A DNA stretch of 64,000 bases from Metabacillus sp. FJAT-52054 (GTDB lineage: Bacteria; Bacillota; Bacilli; Bacillales; Bacillaceae): contig NZ_CP147407.1 of assembly GCF_037201815.1 (NCBI RefSeq), forward strand, positions 1,240,001 through 1,304,000, written 5' to 3'. A program made the translations under genes and the position numbers. A model generated the notes under the pieces. The model made no database searches, had not been told where the DNA came from, and was given only the letters and a program-made list of their open reading frames with translations. Numbering within the stretch: the stretch's first letter is position 1; the number at the start of each line of letters is the position of its first letter. Shown here in pieces: positions 56,358 to 64,000 of the stretch.

Positions 56358-56399
56358 AGAAAAAAGACGAATCCGGCTGGAATTCGTCTTTTTTCTATA
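56358..56399. terminator. Terminator after yjbO
   Basis: Hairpin AAAAAAGACGAAT / ATTCGTCTTTTTT, symmetrical and probably bidirectional. Confidence 0.78.
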
Positions 56400-56407
56400 T
56401 CTTTACC

Positions 56408-56587
56408 TTAATGAACCTGTGGTCTTGGCCGCTTTACTAATTCCCCGCTGCAATTTGGGGAAACCTTCATCATCTCTTCCGTGCATGGTTGGCAGAAGGT
56501 GCATTCATGTATACATATGTAGGCGGGGGATTGATCTTGGAGAGCTCCACTGCACCGCTCGCATTGCTTGCGCATCTCAAGGGACAT
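56408..56587 (-). CDS. DUF1272 zinc-binding small protein (59 aa)
   Basis: A 59-residue protein beginning MSLEMRKQCERCSGAL. Cys pairs occur at CxxC (QCERC), the ICIHECTFCQPC cluster and a Cys near the NCSGEL end, matching the DUF1272 zinc-ribbon pattern, although Ser replaces the first Cys of the usual CPNC motif. AAAGGAG lies upstream of the ATG. Function is unknown. Confidence 0.75.
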   Translation of the reverse strand: MSLEMRKQCERCSGALQDQSPAYICIHECTFCQPCTEEMMKVSPNCSGELVKRPRPQVH

Positions 56588-56594
56588 GGATATT

Positions 56595-56783
56595 TCAGCT
56601 CCTTTTCAATTTTTCCTTCTGAAGGAATTTCATGATAAAGGCTGTTCCGGTGATATTTAAAATCAGCGATGGTACAAGGAGAGCAACAAGCAACAGGCCT
56701 TCTGGCTCCAATGCAATCGAGAGCATTAATAAGCACATTCCAGCAATGACAAATAGTAACCCTATTCTATAGTTCTTATCCAA
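56595..56783 (-). CDS. Small two-helix membrane protein (62 aa)
   Basis: The TTG start at 56783 follows a weak GAGCGGG. The protein has two hydrophobic helices (about 6-24 and 29-51) and a basic tail (KFLQKEKLKRS). It lies 10 nt after the methyltransferase and 7 nt before the DUF1272 gene, so the three probably form an operon. I do not recognise the family. Confidence 0.5.
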   Translation of the reverse strand: MDKNYRIGLLFVIAGMCLLMLSIALEPEGLLLVALLVPSLILNITGTAFIMKFLQKEKLKRS

Positions 56784-56793
56784 TTTAGCCCGC

Positions 56794-57525
56794 TCATTTT
56801 GTGCATGAGAATAATAGGAATAGCGGGATCCGCATGCGCCGTTTGTATTCCTCCGGATTGGAAAAGTTTTGAGGATCCGGCTTTGGTTCTATGAGACTTT
56901 CAATCTTAAACCCTGCATTTACAATGGACGAAAAGTATTCACCAATGGAGCGGTGATATTTTACGACTTGTTCACCCATCCAATTCTCTACTCTCTTTCC
57001 GCTGTGAAAATAATCATCAACGACCCAGCTGCTGCGGCTCTTTCCCGATTCGCTGCTTGTAAATGATGAAGTCAGAAGCGGGTGCTGTACACTGAAAACA
57101 AGTCTTCCGCCGGGCTTTAGAGTTTGGAATATAGATTGAAAAAGTGTTTCAATGTCCTCTGCATAGTGAATGGCCAGCTCGGAAACGGCCAGATCAAATG
57201 CTTCTGGCGGATAGGAATAATATTCCATTGAGGATAATTCAATTTTTCCATTCGTTGTTTCAAGTACCCTAATCGCTTCTTCAAACATTTTATTCGAGCC
57301 TTCAATTCCTAAATAGGAGGTGCATCCCTGCTCAAGTAAATCAAGCCCCAATGATGCATCTCCGCAGCCAAGGTCGAGAACCGTCCAGCCCTTGGGATTG
57401 CCGATTAATTGAAGGAGGGCTGGTTTTTCAATACTTAAATTTGGACTGTCTGTCCGATACCTTCTTTTCATAAATTCCTGAAAAAAAGCCTCTTCATCGT
57501 ATGCCTTCGATCCTTTACGTTCCAT
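56794..57525 (-). CDS. SAM-dependent class I methyltransferase
   Basis: A 243-residue methyltransferase with motif I VLDLGCGDASLG, the acidic ELSSMEYYSYPPEAFDLAVSELAIHY region (motifs II-III) and TLKPGGRLVFSVQHP. I choose ATG 57525 with GAAAGGGGG upstream. It is not part of the B. subtilis yjb order. Substrate is unknown. Confidence 0.78.
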   Translation of the reverse strand: MERKGSKAYDEEAFFQEFMKRRYRTDSPNLSIEKPALLQLIGNPKGWTVLDLGCGDASLGLDLLEQGCTSYLGIEGSNKMFEEAIRVLETTNGKIELSSMEYYSYPPEAFDLAVSELAIHYAEDIETLFQSIFQTLKPGGRLVFSVQHPLLTSSFTSSESGKSRSSWVVDDYFHSGKRVENWMGEQVVKYHRSIGEYFSSIVNAGFKIESLIEPKPDPQNFSNPEEYKRRMRIPLFLLFSCTK

Positions 57526-57597
57526 CCCTATCCCCCTTTCGATAAAACACATGCCTTGAAAATTTTACTTTAAATATAAAATTTTTACAATGAGAAA

Positions 57598-58341
57598 TCA
57601 GGAGCCGGGATATTCTCTGAATCTTGCCGCATCGAAGTTCATGGAGGATGGGACGGATACCGTTTCTGCTTCCGGATACCGAAAAGCGGTCAGTTTTCCT
57701 CCGAAAACGGCCCCCGTATCAATGTTGATTGTTTTATTGATGATTCTTGGATTTTTCACAGGTGTATGTCCGTAAACAATCCAGGGCTGTCCACTATAAT
57801 GAAGTGCCCAGTCTTTTCTCACAGGCATCCCATTTTCCATTATCTCACCAGTAACATCACCGTAAAAAACAAATTCCTTTATTCGCTTCGTATAACGGCC
57901 AATATCCTTTTCCTGAATTCCTGCATGGGCAACGATGAGCTTGCCGCCATCCAGCTCCTGATAAATAGGGGCTTCTTCATAAAGCTTCATAAATGTATCA
58001 CGAAGTGTTTTTCTGTCCCGTTCATTTAATTGATTCAATTCTTCAACTGTTGTCTCCAAACCGTGCTTGATTTGTACTTTATTGCCCTTCAAATAGCGAT
58101 AGAGCTTGTCGCAGTGATTTCCGGGAGAGTAATATCCTTTTCCTGCTGTAATAATCCGGGCAGTTTTTTCGATGACTTTTAATGAGTCAGGTCCCCTGTC
58201 TGTTAAATCCCCGGCAAAAGAAATTTTTCTTCCTTCAGGATGGATGGGTATACCATCATGATCCCTATATCCAAGCTTATCCAGCAGCTCCGTAAGTTCC
58301 TTATAGCAGCCGTGCACATCTCCAATCACATCTATTTTCAC
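57598..58341 (-). CDS. prpE: Bis(5'-nucleosyl)-tetraphosphatase PrpE
   Basis: A 247-residue PPP-superfamily phosphatase. Metal motifs GDVHGCYKEL, GDLTDRGPDS and GNHCDK are present, along with VAHAGI and YGHTPV. In B. subtilis PrpE (YjbP) hydrolyses Ap4A-type nucleotides and affects spore germination. It is divergent from mgtE. Confidence 0.88.
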   Translation of the reverse strand: MKIDVIGDVHGCYKELTELLDKLGYRDHDGIPIHPEGRKISFAGDLTDRGPDSLKVIEKTARIITAGKGYYSPGNHCDKLYRYLKGNKVQIKHGLETTVEELNQLNERDRKTLRDTFMKLYEEAPIYQELDGGKLIVAHAGIQEKDIGRYTKRIKEFVFYGDVTGEIMENGMPVRKDWALHYSGQPWIVYGHTPVKNPRIINKTINIDTGAVFGGKLTAFRYPEAETVSVPSSMNFDAARFREYPGS

Positions 58342-58557
58342 TCTTTATCACCCCATGCGGTCTTTCCGATTATTTTCCAGCCGTTATCACAAACTATACA
58401 TAATGAAAGACGCGGTTTTCAAGGCGAACGGGAATGCTGCAGCCGAAAACGGGTATGAAGGGTTATGGGTGGAAGAAAAAAAGGGAATGCGTTATTCTAA
58501 TCATTATGTTATCATGCTGTTTTCAAAGCGTATGAAATAGGAAGGGAGGGGCTGCAA

Positions 58558-59925
58558 ATGGCAGAATTGCAAAAAATGGATGAGCTCGAAGAAGAGCTTC
58601 TTATTACCGCTTTAAGAGAGGATCAGCTGGATGCCTTCAGGGATTTGTTTTTCGACCGTCATTCCTATGATCAAGGAAGATGGTTCGTTAAGCTTAAACC
58701 TGAAGACCGGGCTATTCTTTACCGCTTTCTTTCACCCGAAGAAATGGCCGCGATCTTTGAGAACATAGATGCGGATGAGGAAGAGGTTGAGACGTACCTT
58801 TCTGAAATGGATTCCATATATGCTGCTCAAATGCTCGCTCAAATGTATGCCGATGATGCGGTTGATGTTCTGAATGAATTGGACCAGGGGAAAGTAGCCG
58901 GTTATTTGACTTTAATGGAGGAAGATGCGGCTAAGGAAATACGCGAACTGCTTCATTATAAGGAATTTACAGCCGGAAGCATCATGACAACAGAATTTGT
59001 TGCCATTCATGCACACCAGACCGTCCGCTCGGCTATGCAAATATTAAAAAGCGAAGCGCCGAATGCTGAGACGATTTACTATACGTTCGTCGTTGATGAG
59101 GACAGACGGCTTGTCGGAGTCGTTTCATTAAGAGATTTAATCATCTCGGAGGATGAAACGATGATCACCGAAATTATGAATGAACGGGTTTATTCGGTAT
59201 TGGTATCCGTTGATCAGGAGGAGGCAGCGAGAAAAATCAGGGATTATAACTTCCTGGCCCTGCCTGTTGTGGACATAAATGACCGGCTGCTCGGCATCAT
59301 TACCATTGATGATATCGTCGATGTTATCGATGAAGAAGCCTCTGATGATTACTCGAAGCTCGCTGGGATTTCCGACGCGGATTCCTCAGATAAAGGGCCA
59401 TTTTCAGCAGCGAAAAAGAGACTTCCGTGGCTTATTATCCTTTTATTTCTCGGTATGCTCACAGCAAGCTTGATTGGACGTTTTGAAGAAACATTGGATC
59501 AGGTAGCCATTCTTTCCGTGTTTATTCCGCTTATTGCCGGGATGGCCGGAAATACGGGAACGCAGGCGCTGGCTGTTGCGATCAGGAGGATTGCTTTAGG
59601 GGAAGTGGAAAAGGAAACCTCCTTTAAGATCTTGTTCAGGGAAGCGGGTACCGGTTTGATTGCGGGTGCCGTATGCGGTGTGCTTGTAACAGGGGTCGTA
59701 TTTGTATGGAAGGGAGACCTCCTGCTCGGAATGCTGGTCGGAACGGCGATTCTATTTTCGCTTATCGTGGCCGCTGTCGCAGGAGCTATGGTTCCCATCG
59801 TAATGCATCGATTTAAAATAGATCCGGCTGTTGCATCTGGTCCATTTATTACTACGATTAATGATATTATCAGTATTCTTATTTATCTTGGACTGGCATC
59901 GTTATTTATTCAAAATCTTCATTAA
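58558..59925 (+). CDS. mgtE: Magnesium transporter MgtE
   Basis: A 455-residue MgtE with the N-terminal superhelical domain (about 1-130), two CBS domains (about 140-260: MTTEFVAIHAHQTVRSAM and DINDRLLGIITIDDIVD) and five C-terminal helices. The pore-lining GNTGTQALAVAIRRIALGE is present. GGAGGGG precedes the ATG. No Mg riboswitch is visible in the 200 nt upstream. Confidence 0.93.
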   Translation: MAELQKMDELEEELLITALREDQLDAFRDLFFDRHSYDQGRWFVKLKPEDRAILYRFLSPEEMAAIFENIDADEEEVETYLSEMDSIYAAQMLAQMYADDAVDVLNELDQGKVAGYLTLMEEDAAKEIRELLHYKEFTAGSIMTTEFVAIHAHQTVRSAMQILKSEAPNAETIYYTFVVDEDRRLVGVVSLRDLIISEDETMITEIMNERVYSVLVSVDQEEAARKIRDYNFLALPVVDINDRLLGIITIDDIVDVIDEEASDDYSKLAGISDADSSDKGPFSAAKKRLPWLIILLFLGMLTASLIGRFEETLDQVAILSVFIPLIAGMAGNTGTQALAVAIRRIALGEVEKETSFKILFREAGTGLIAGAVCGVLVTGVVFVWKGDLLLGMLVGTAILFSLIVAAVAGAMVPIVMHRFKIDPAVASGPFITTINDIISILIYLGLASLFIQNLH

Positions 59926-59943
59926 GAGACAGGAGGGGAAAAG

Positions 59944-61791
59944 ATGGAACATGAAGCATCCGTTACGTCATTAGTCATTGTTGTTCTTGTCGCCTTTATG
60001 ACACCGATTCTCATGCACCGGTTAAAACTGAATTTTATGCCTGTCGTTGTCGCCGAAATATTAATGGGTCTCGTAATAGGGAAAAGCGGTTTTGATATTG
60101 TCGCACAGGACACCTGGCTGCAGACACTCTCATCTTTAGGGTTTATTTTCCTCATGTTTTTAAGCGGTTTGGAAATTGATTTCAGCGCATTTACAGGAGC
60201 GAAGAGAAAGGAAAAGCTTCCGAACGGGAAGCCCGTCCCCAATACGTTTATTGCTTCAAGTGTTGTATTCGCGGGAATCTTTGTCCTTTCCATTCTTCTA
60301 TCCCTCATCTTTGTCTGGACAGGTTTTATCAAGAATGCATTTCTGATGACCTTAATCATATCCACCATCTCACTTGGGGTAGTCGTTCCAACCTTGAAGG
60401 AAGGCGGCATCATGAAAAGCAACATTGGCCAGATCATTTTGCTTGTTGCAGTAATTGCTGATTTGGTTACCATGATCCTGCTTGCCGTCTTTGCTTCCAT
60501 CTATGGAGATGGCGGCGGAAGCATCTGGCTTCTGCTGATCCTGTTTGCAGCAGGAGTGGTTTTATACTTTGTAGGAAATCGATTCAAAAACCGCTCTTTC
60601 ATCGATTCGATGTCAAAGGGAACGATTCAGATTGGTACGCGTGCAATCTTTGCACTTATCATCATTCTCGTTGGAATCTCAGAGACAATCGGAGCAGAAA
60701 ATATTCTGGGAGCCTTCTTGGCGGGGGTACTTGTTTCCCTGCTGTCACCAAATAAGGAAATGGTACAAAAGCTTGATTCCTTTGGCTACGGCTTCCTCAT
60801 CCCGATTTTTTTCGTGATGATTGGCGTGAAGCTTGATTTATGGAAACTATTCGAGAACCCTAAAATCTTGGTGCTGATTCCGCTTCTTTTGATCGCACTG
60901 TTTATTTCAAAACTGCTTCCTATTCTTTATTTACGAAAATGGTATGACATGCGCACGACTGCTTCAGCAGGTTTTCTTTTAACAGCTACCCTGTCACTTG
61001 TCATCGCGGCTACCACAATCGGTCAAAAAGCGAACGTGATTGATGAACAGATGTCTGGAGCACTCATTCTCGTCGCTGTCATTTCAAGCATCATTTCGCC
61101 GATTGGTTTTAAAAAGCTGTTTCCTAAACAGAAGCTTGCGGATCAGAAGCTGAAGGTAGCACTCATTGGAGCCAATCAGATGACGCTTCCTGTTACAAGA
61201 GAGCTCAATCCTGATTATTTTCAGACTGTTGTTTTCCACACGTTCCAAGACAAAATGGATGAGCAAATAGCAGAATCCTTATTTGAAATCAAGGAGCTCG
61301 AGGATTATTCGATGGAAAGTCTGCAAAGCAGCCAGGTTTTTGATGCAGATATCCTGGTTGTAGCGACAGGAGATGAAGAAAGAAACGCCGACATCGCTAT
61401 TTTTGCAAAGGAAAAAGGAGTTCCGAGGGTAATCGCAAGCATTGCTTCTGCGGAGCTCGGGGAAAAGCTGAAGGAGCATGATGTCGATCTTTTCTCTGTA
61501 CTCCTTTCAACGAAGGTATTGCTGCAGGCCCTGATTGAATCACCGGATATTGTCCGCATCCTGACAAACAAAGAGACAGGGCTGTACCAGGTTACGATGA
61601 ACAATGCGAAATATTCAGGCGTTACGCTAAGAACCTTCCCGTTTACAGGAGACATCATTTTCGTCCGGATTTTTCGTGGAAAAGATTCGATTGTACCCCA
61701 TGGAGATACAAATCTTCAGGTAGGGGACCGAATTCTTGTTACAGGGTCTGCTGAATATGTAAAGGATTTAAGATTAGAATTGCAAAATTAA
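59944..61791 (+). CDS. yjbQ: CPA2 cation:proton antiporter with RCK domains
   Basis: A 615-residue protein. About 12 helices of the Kef/NhaP-like antiporter core fill residues 5-380. An RCK_N (TrkA-N) domain follows (LKVALIGANQMTLPVTREL), then an RCK_C domain (about 530-615). The likely role is K+ or Na+ efflux controlled by nucleotide binding. AGGAGGGG precedes the ATG 18 nt after mgtE, so they are co-transcribed. Position matches B. subtilis YjbQ. Confidence 0.88.
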   Translation: MEHEASVTSLVIVVLVAFMTPILMHRLKLNFMPVVVAEILMGLVIGKSGFDIVAQDTWLQTLSSLGFIFLMFLSGLEIDFSAFTGAKRKEKLPNGKPVPNTFIASSVVFAGIFVLSILLSLIFVWTGFIKNAFLMTLIISTISLGVVVPTLKEGGIMKSNIGQIILLVAVIADLVTMILLAVFASIYGDGGGSIWLLLILFAAGVVLYFVGNRFKNRSFIDSMSKGTIQIGTRAIFALIIILVGISETIGAENILGAFLAGVLVSLLSPNKEMVQKLDSFGYGFLIPIFFVMIGVKLDLWKLFENPKILVLIPLLLIALFISKLLPILYLRKWYDMRTTASAGFLLTATLSLVIAATTIGQKANVIDEQMSGALILVAVISSIISPIGFKKLFPKQKLADQKLKVALIGANQMTLPVTRELNPDYFQTVVFHTFQDKMDEQIAESLFEIKELEDYSMESLQSSQVFDADILVVATGDEERNADIAIFAKEKGVPRVIASIASAELGEKLKEHDVDLFSVLLSTKVLLQALIESPDIVRILTNKETGLYQVTMNNAKYSGVTLRTFPFTGDIIFVRIFRGKDSIVPHGDTNLQVGDRILVTGSAEYVKDLRLELQN

Positions 61792-61797
61792 TGGCGG

Positions 61798-61826
61798 GAC
61801 AGGCACAAAAGGTGCCTGTCTTTTTC
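61798..61826 (+). terminator. Terminator after yjbQ, adjoining the fabI promoter
   Basis: Perfect hairpin GACAGGCAC / GTGCCTGTC with an AAAA-rich loop and five T residues. Its end falls in the -35 region of the fabI promoter. Confidence 0.82.
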
Positions 61827-61839
61827 AGTGGGGAGGTGC

Positions 61840-61863
61840 TATAATTGGAACCAGGTACTAATA
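61840..61863 (+). promoter_or_regulatory. fabI promoter and FapR operator
   Basis: TATAAT (61840-61845) serves as -10; the -35 is weak. TTGGAACCAGGTACTAATA (61845-61863) closely matches the FapR operator, with an intact right half TACTAATA. FapR control of fabI is known in B. subtilis. Confidence 0.82.
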
Positions 61864-61890
61864 ACATGTATAAAACAGGAGGCACGCCCG

Positions 61891-62667
61891 ATGAACTTTT
61901 CTTTAAAAGGCCGGAATATTGTGGTCATGGGAGTAGCAAACAAACGCAGTATCGCTTGGGGAATTGCGCGTTCTCTTCATAATGCAGGCGCCAGAATTAT
62001 TTTTACATACGCAGGAGAGCGTTTTGAAAAACCAGTTAAAGACCTTGCCGAAACACTGGAACGCGACGATTCTCTTTTTTATCCTTGCGACATAACCAAT
62101 GATGATGAAATTAAAAAATGCTTCGCTGACATCAAAGCGGAAGTAAACGTTCTGCACGGTGTAGCGCACTGTATCGCATTCGCCAACAAAGAAGACCTGG
62201 CAGGCGACTACATGGATACGACCCGTGAAGGCTTCCTTCTTGCACATAACATAAGCTCTTATTCTCTTACTGCTGTAGCAAAAGAAGCGAAGGGCTTGAT
62301 GACAGAGGGCGGAAGCATCGTTACCTTGACCTATCTTGGAGGAGAGCGAGTTGTTTCCAACTACAATGTTATGGGTGTAGCCAAAGCCTCCCTTGATGCA
62401 AGCGTCCGCTATCTGGCAGAAGATCTGGGCAAAGAGAAAATCCGCGTGAATTCGATTTCTGCAGGCCCAATCCGTACACTATCTGCAAAAGGAATCAGTG
62501 ATTTCAACTCCATCCTTAAGGAAATTGAAGAAAAAGCGCCGCTTCGCCGTACGACAACTCCAGAGGAAGTAGGGGACACGGCTCTATTTCTATTCAGCGA
62601 TCTTTCCCGCGGCATGACAGGCGAAAACCTGCATGTAGATTCAGGGTATCATATTATTGGCGGCTAA
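61891..62667 (+). CDS. fabI: Enoyl-ACP reductase (NADH)
   Basis: FabI reduces enoyl-ACP in each elongation cycle and is the triclosan target. The 258-residue SDR enzyme shows GRNIVVMGVANKRSIAWGIA, and the catalytic Tyr-x6-Lys in NYNVMGVAKASLD. I choose ATG 61891 with AGGAGG upstream, the usual FabI start; the longer frame overlaps the promoter and operator. Confidence 0.95.
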   Translation: MNFSLKGRNIVVMGVANKRSIAWGIARSLHNAGARIIFTYAGERFEKPVKDLAETLERDDSLFYPCDITNDDEIKKCFADIKAEVNVLHGVAHCIAFANKEDLAGDYMDTTREGFLLAHNISSYSLTAVAKEAKGLMTEGGSIVTLTYLGGERVVSNYNVMGVAKASLDASVRYLAEDLGKEKIRVNSISAGPIRTLSAKGISDFNSILKEIEEKAPLRRTTTPEEVGDTALFLFSDLSRGMTGENLHVDSGYHIIGG

Positions 62668-62678
62668 TGAGCCGCACA

Positions 62679-62715
62679 AAAGAGCTTGAAGGGACATCCC
62701 CAAGCTCTTTTATTT
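62679..62715. terminator. Bidirectional terminator between fabI and the XRE operon
   Basis: Hairpin AAAAGAGCTTG / CAAGCTCTTTT with a GGGACATCCC inner stem. Confidence 0.78.
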
Positions 62716-62907
62716 TGCATTTCTTTGTTTTCTGATTTCCTGAAAGGTGAACAAAAGTCCTGTAAATCCGGCAAAAAAGGAGGGGAAGAGGGAGAAAAGA
62801 AAGTATTCCCACACGCCAGAAGCGAGCGAAACAGCAAGAAAAAGAAGGGGAAGTCCAATCATAGCGAACAGCGATGCCATCAGTCCGGCCTTTAGTTGAC
62901 TTGTCAT
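62710..62907 (-). CDS. Small membrane protein (65 aa), third gene of the XRE operon
   Basis: I choose ATG 62907, which overlaps the stop of the upstream gene (GGATGA) with GAGG and GGAGG nearby. The product has two hydrophobic helices and a basic C-terminus ending EIRKQRNAK. It is probably an accessory membrane protein. Function is unknown. Confidence 0.55.
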   Translation of the reverse strand: MTSQLKAGLMASLFAMIGLPLLFLAVSLASGVWEYFLFSLFPSFFAGFTGLLFTFQEIRKQRNAK

Positions 62908-63221
62908 CCTCCGTGCCTCGAAAAATAAGCTGCTGACAAAATAAGCGACAAGCAATGAAAAATATAAATCCCAGTCATAATAAAGAATGAAACCGAAATT
63001 CCCTCGAATAAAATAACTAGAGCCCAGGCAATTAAGATGACAACAAAGGTAATATTCCAGGAAACCGCCTTCGCGTTTGACATCAAATAATGATAGCGTT
63101 CATCTAAACCGCGCTTATTCTTGCTGAACCGTCTGCCGAGGAACATTGCAGTCCCTGCAAGGATGATGCCTGCAATCAGTCCGGAAAGACCGATCCAATT
63201 GTTCAGTAGTGCTTCATTCAA
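62904..63221 (-). CDS. Membrane protein, DUF2178-like (about 105 aa)
   Basis: The TTG at 63221 has GAGGGGG at 9-nt spacing; an ATG at 63230 touches that site. The product has about four helices: one after NEALLNNWIGLSGLIAG, then ERYHYLMSNAKAVSW leading to two more. The ERYxxxxxKA loop followed by helices matches the DUF2178 type commonly paired with a small XRE regulator. It follows the XRE gene directly. Confidence 0.62.
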   Translation of the reverse strand: MNEALLNNWIGLSGLIAGIILAGTAMFLGRRFSKNKRGLDERYHYLMSNAKAVSWNITFVVILIAWALVILFEGISVSFFIMTGIYIFHCLSLILSAAYFSRHGG

Positions 63222-63423
63222 TATTCTCATCCCCCTCAAAAATAAATAAATCCTCAATGCTGCATTTGAAAACCTGGGCAAGCTTATGTGCTAAAACAAG
63301 GGATGGTTTATACTTGCCCTTTTCCAACGAAATAACCGTTTGCCTGGACACATTTAATACTTGGGACAGCTCTTCCTGCGTAATATGGCTCTCTGTCCTT
63401 TTTTCACGAATGAGTGATTTCAA
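63214..63423 (-). CDS. Small XRE family transcriptional regulator (69 aa)
   Basis: A compact helix-turn-helix protein. The HTH covers EKRTESHITQEELSQVLNVS and RQTVISLEKGKYKPS, with a short C-terminal helix IEDLFIFEGDENIE. This is the YozG/YgzD-type single-domain XRE. It is the first gene of a three-gene operon with two membrane proteins. Upstream, a repeated AAAGTAAACTT-type motif (63446-63505) could be its operator. Confidence 0.85.
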   Translation of the reverse strand: MKSLIREKRTESHITQEELSQVLNVSRQTVISLEKGKYKPSLVLAHKLAQVFKCSIEDLFIFEGDENIE

Positions 63424-63445
63424 TATCGGCCTCCTCGATATAAAT

Positions 63446-63505
63446 GTAAAGCTTACTGTACGTTAAGTTTACTTTACTATTATTTTGTAGTCAAGTTCAC
63501 TTTAC
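63446..63505. promoter_or_regulatory. Repeated GTAAAGT/AAGTTTACTTTA motifs upstream of the XRE operon
   Basis: The words GTAAAGCTTAC, AAGTTTACTTTACT and AAGTTCACTTTACTT occur within 60 nt. On the minus strand they give repeated AAGTAAA/AGTGAAC words around the expected promoter. They may be autoregulatory operators for the XRE protein. The motif boundary is approximate. Confidence 0.45.
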
Positions 63506-63575
63506 TTTTTTCTTGTGAGGAATTTCCTTATAATAAGGGACAATTCATAGTACATAGAGAGGCGGGGAATTTAAG

Positions 63576-64000
63576 ATGCAGCCAATTAACAAAACTCATT
63601 TGAAAAGATTTCAGGGGAAATACGAAAATAGGGGCAGGATCCTGCTAAAATGCGCAGATCGGCCAGGAATCGTGGCAGCCGTATCGAAATTTTTATTCGG
63701 GCACAATGCGAATATCATTGAATCCAGCCAATATTCATCAGATCCCGAAGGAGGCACCTTTTTCTTGAGGATTGAATTTGAATGCCCGGATCTTGCGGGA
63801 AAGCTTTCTTCCATGAACACTGCCTTCAAACCGATTGGGTCCGATTTTCAAATGGAATGGAAAATTGTCCAAGTGACAGATCTGAAAAAAACAGCTATTT
63901 TTGTATCAAAGGAACCTCACTGTCTGCTCGAGCTTTTATGGGCTTGGCAAAGCGGAGACATCATGGCGGATTTATCCCTTGTTCTAAGCAATCATGAAGA
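63576..64000 (+). CDS. purU: Formyltetrahydrofolate deformylase, 5' part (3' end outside window)
   Basis: The first 141 residues of PurU, which releases formate from 10-formyl-THF. The N-terminal ACT domain reads GRILLKCADRPGIVAAVSKFLFGHNANIIESSQYSSDP, and the start of the formyltransferase-like domain follows (KKTAIFVSKEPHCLLELLW). The ATG at 63576 has GAGAGGCGGGG upstream. The frame is open to the window edge. Confidence 0.9.
   Translation, partial: MQPINKTHLKRFQGKYENRGRILLKCADRPGIVAAVSKFLFGHNANIIESSQYSSDPEGGTFFLRIEFECPDLAGKLSSMNTAFKPIGSDFQMEWKIVQVTDLKKTAIFVSKEPHCLLELLWAWQSGDIMADLSLVLSNHE

Noticed and set aside
58403..58540. 45-aa frame MKDAVFKANGNAAAENG between prpE and mgtE
   Set aside because: No ribosome site precedes the ATG, and the sequence matches nothing I recognise; most likely leader DNA of mgtE.

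Overview
This is a low-GC Gram-positive chromosome segment from a spore-forming Bacillaceae species, a Bacillus/Metabacillus-like relative of B. subtilis. Gene order follows the B. subtilis yitS-yitW / argCJBD-carAB-argF / yjzC-yjbQ / fabI stretch almost gene for gene. Typical Bacillus control elements are present: a Trp T-box, FapR-type operators, a CodY-like box and the RoxS small RNA with a Rex/Fnr-type palindrome. Names come from my recognition of protein sequences and synteny; no database search was run.

Layout. 0-6.6 kb: end of a chemoreceptor gene, an unknown membrane protein, a DegV protein, YitT, a BsuPI-type lipoprotein, small proteins, the YitU phosphatase, the YitV esterase and the YitW Fe-S factor. 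6.7-7.8 kb: a non-coding block of short phased repeats. 7.9-17.3 kb: arginine/carbamoyl-phosphate operon argCJBD-carAB-argF. 17.3-24.4 kb: yjzC, yjzD, yjaU, yjaV, comZ, yjzB, fabHA-fabF, yjaZ, yjbA. 24.5-34.1 kb: an MFS symporter, T-box-trpS and the oligopeptide permease oppABCDF. 34.3-41.4 kb: an accessory region with a secreted glycosidase-like protein, an Asp-box beta-propeller, two small beta-rich proteins and two glycosyltransferases, with a TGGGACA repeat and a transposase remnant. 41.5-50 kb: yjbC, spx, yjbE, mecA, cls, coiA, pepF and roxS. 50.0-50.6 kb: a second phased repeat block. 50.6-62.7 kb: spxH, truncated globin, CwlQ, CYTH protein, yjbL, (p)ppGpp synthetase, NAD kinase, pseudouridine synthase, prpE, mgtE, yjbQ and fabI. 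The end holds a small XRE/membrane-protein operon and the start of purU.

How the genes fit together. The core covers arginine synthesis, fatty acid elongation under FapR (fabHA-fabF and fabI), peptide uptake and proteolysis (opp, pepF), and a cluster of stress and competence regulators (Spx, its ClpXP adaptor SpxH, the ClpC adaptor MecA, ComZ, CoiA). Compared with B. subtilis, the segment lacks med beside comZ, the app operon, yitY-yitZ and the thiamine genes before fabI, and gains the MFS symporter, cls and the surface-glycan-like island.

The most unusual signal is in the intergenic DNA. Three blocks (6704-7625, 7654-7764, 50054-50581) differ in sequence but share one architecture: a short GG-led core word repeated at 21-nt spacing, which is two DNA turns. 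In the two larger blocks the units group into five-unit super-repeats of 103 and 102 nt, each with one shortened unit. I know of no described family with this grammar.
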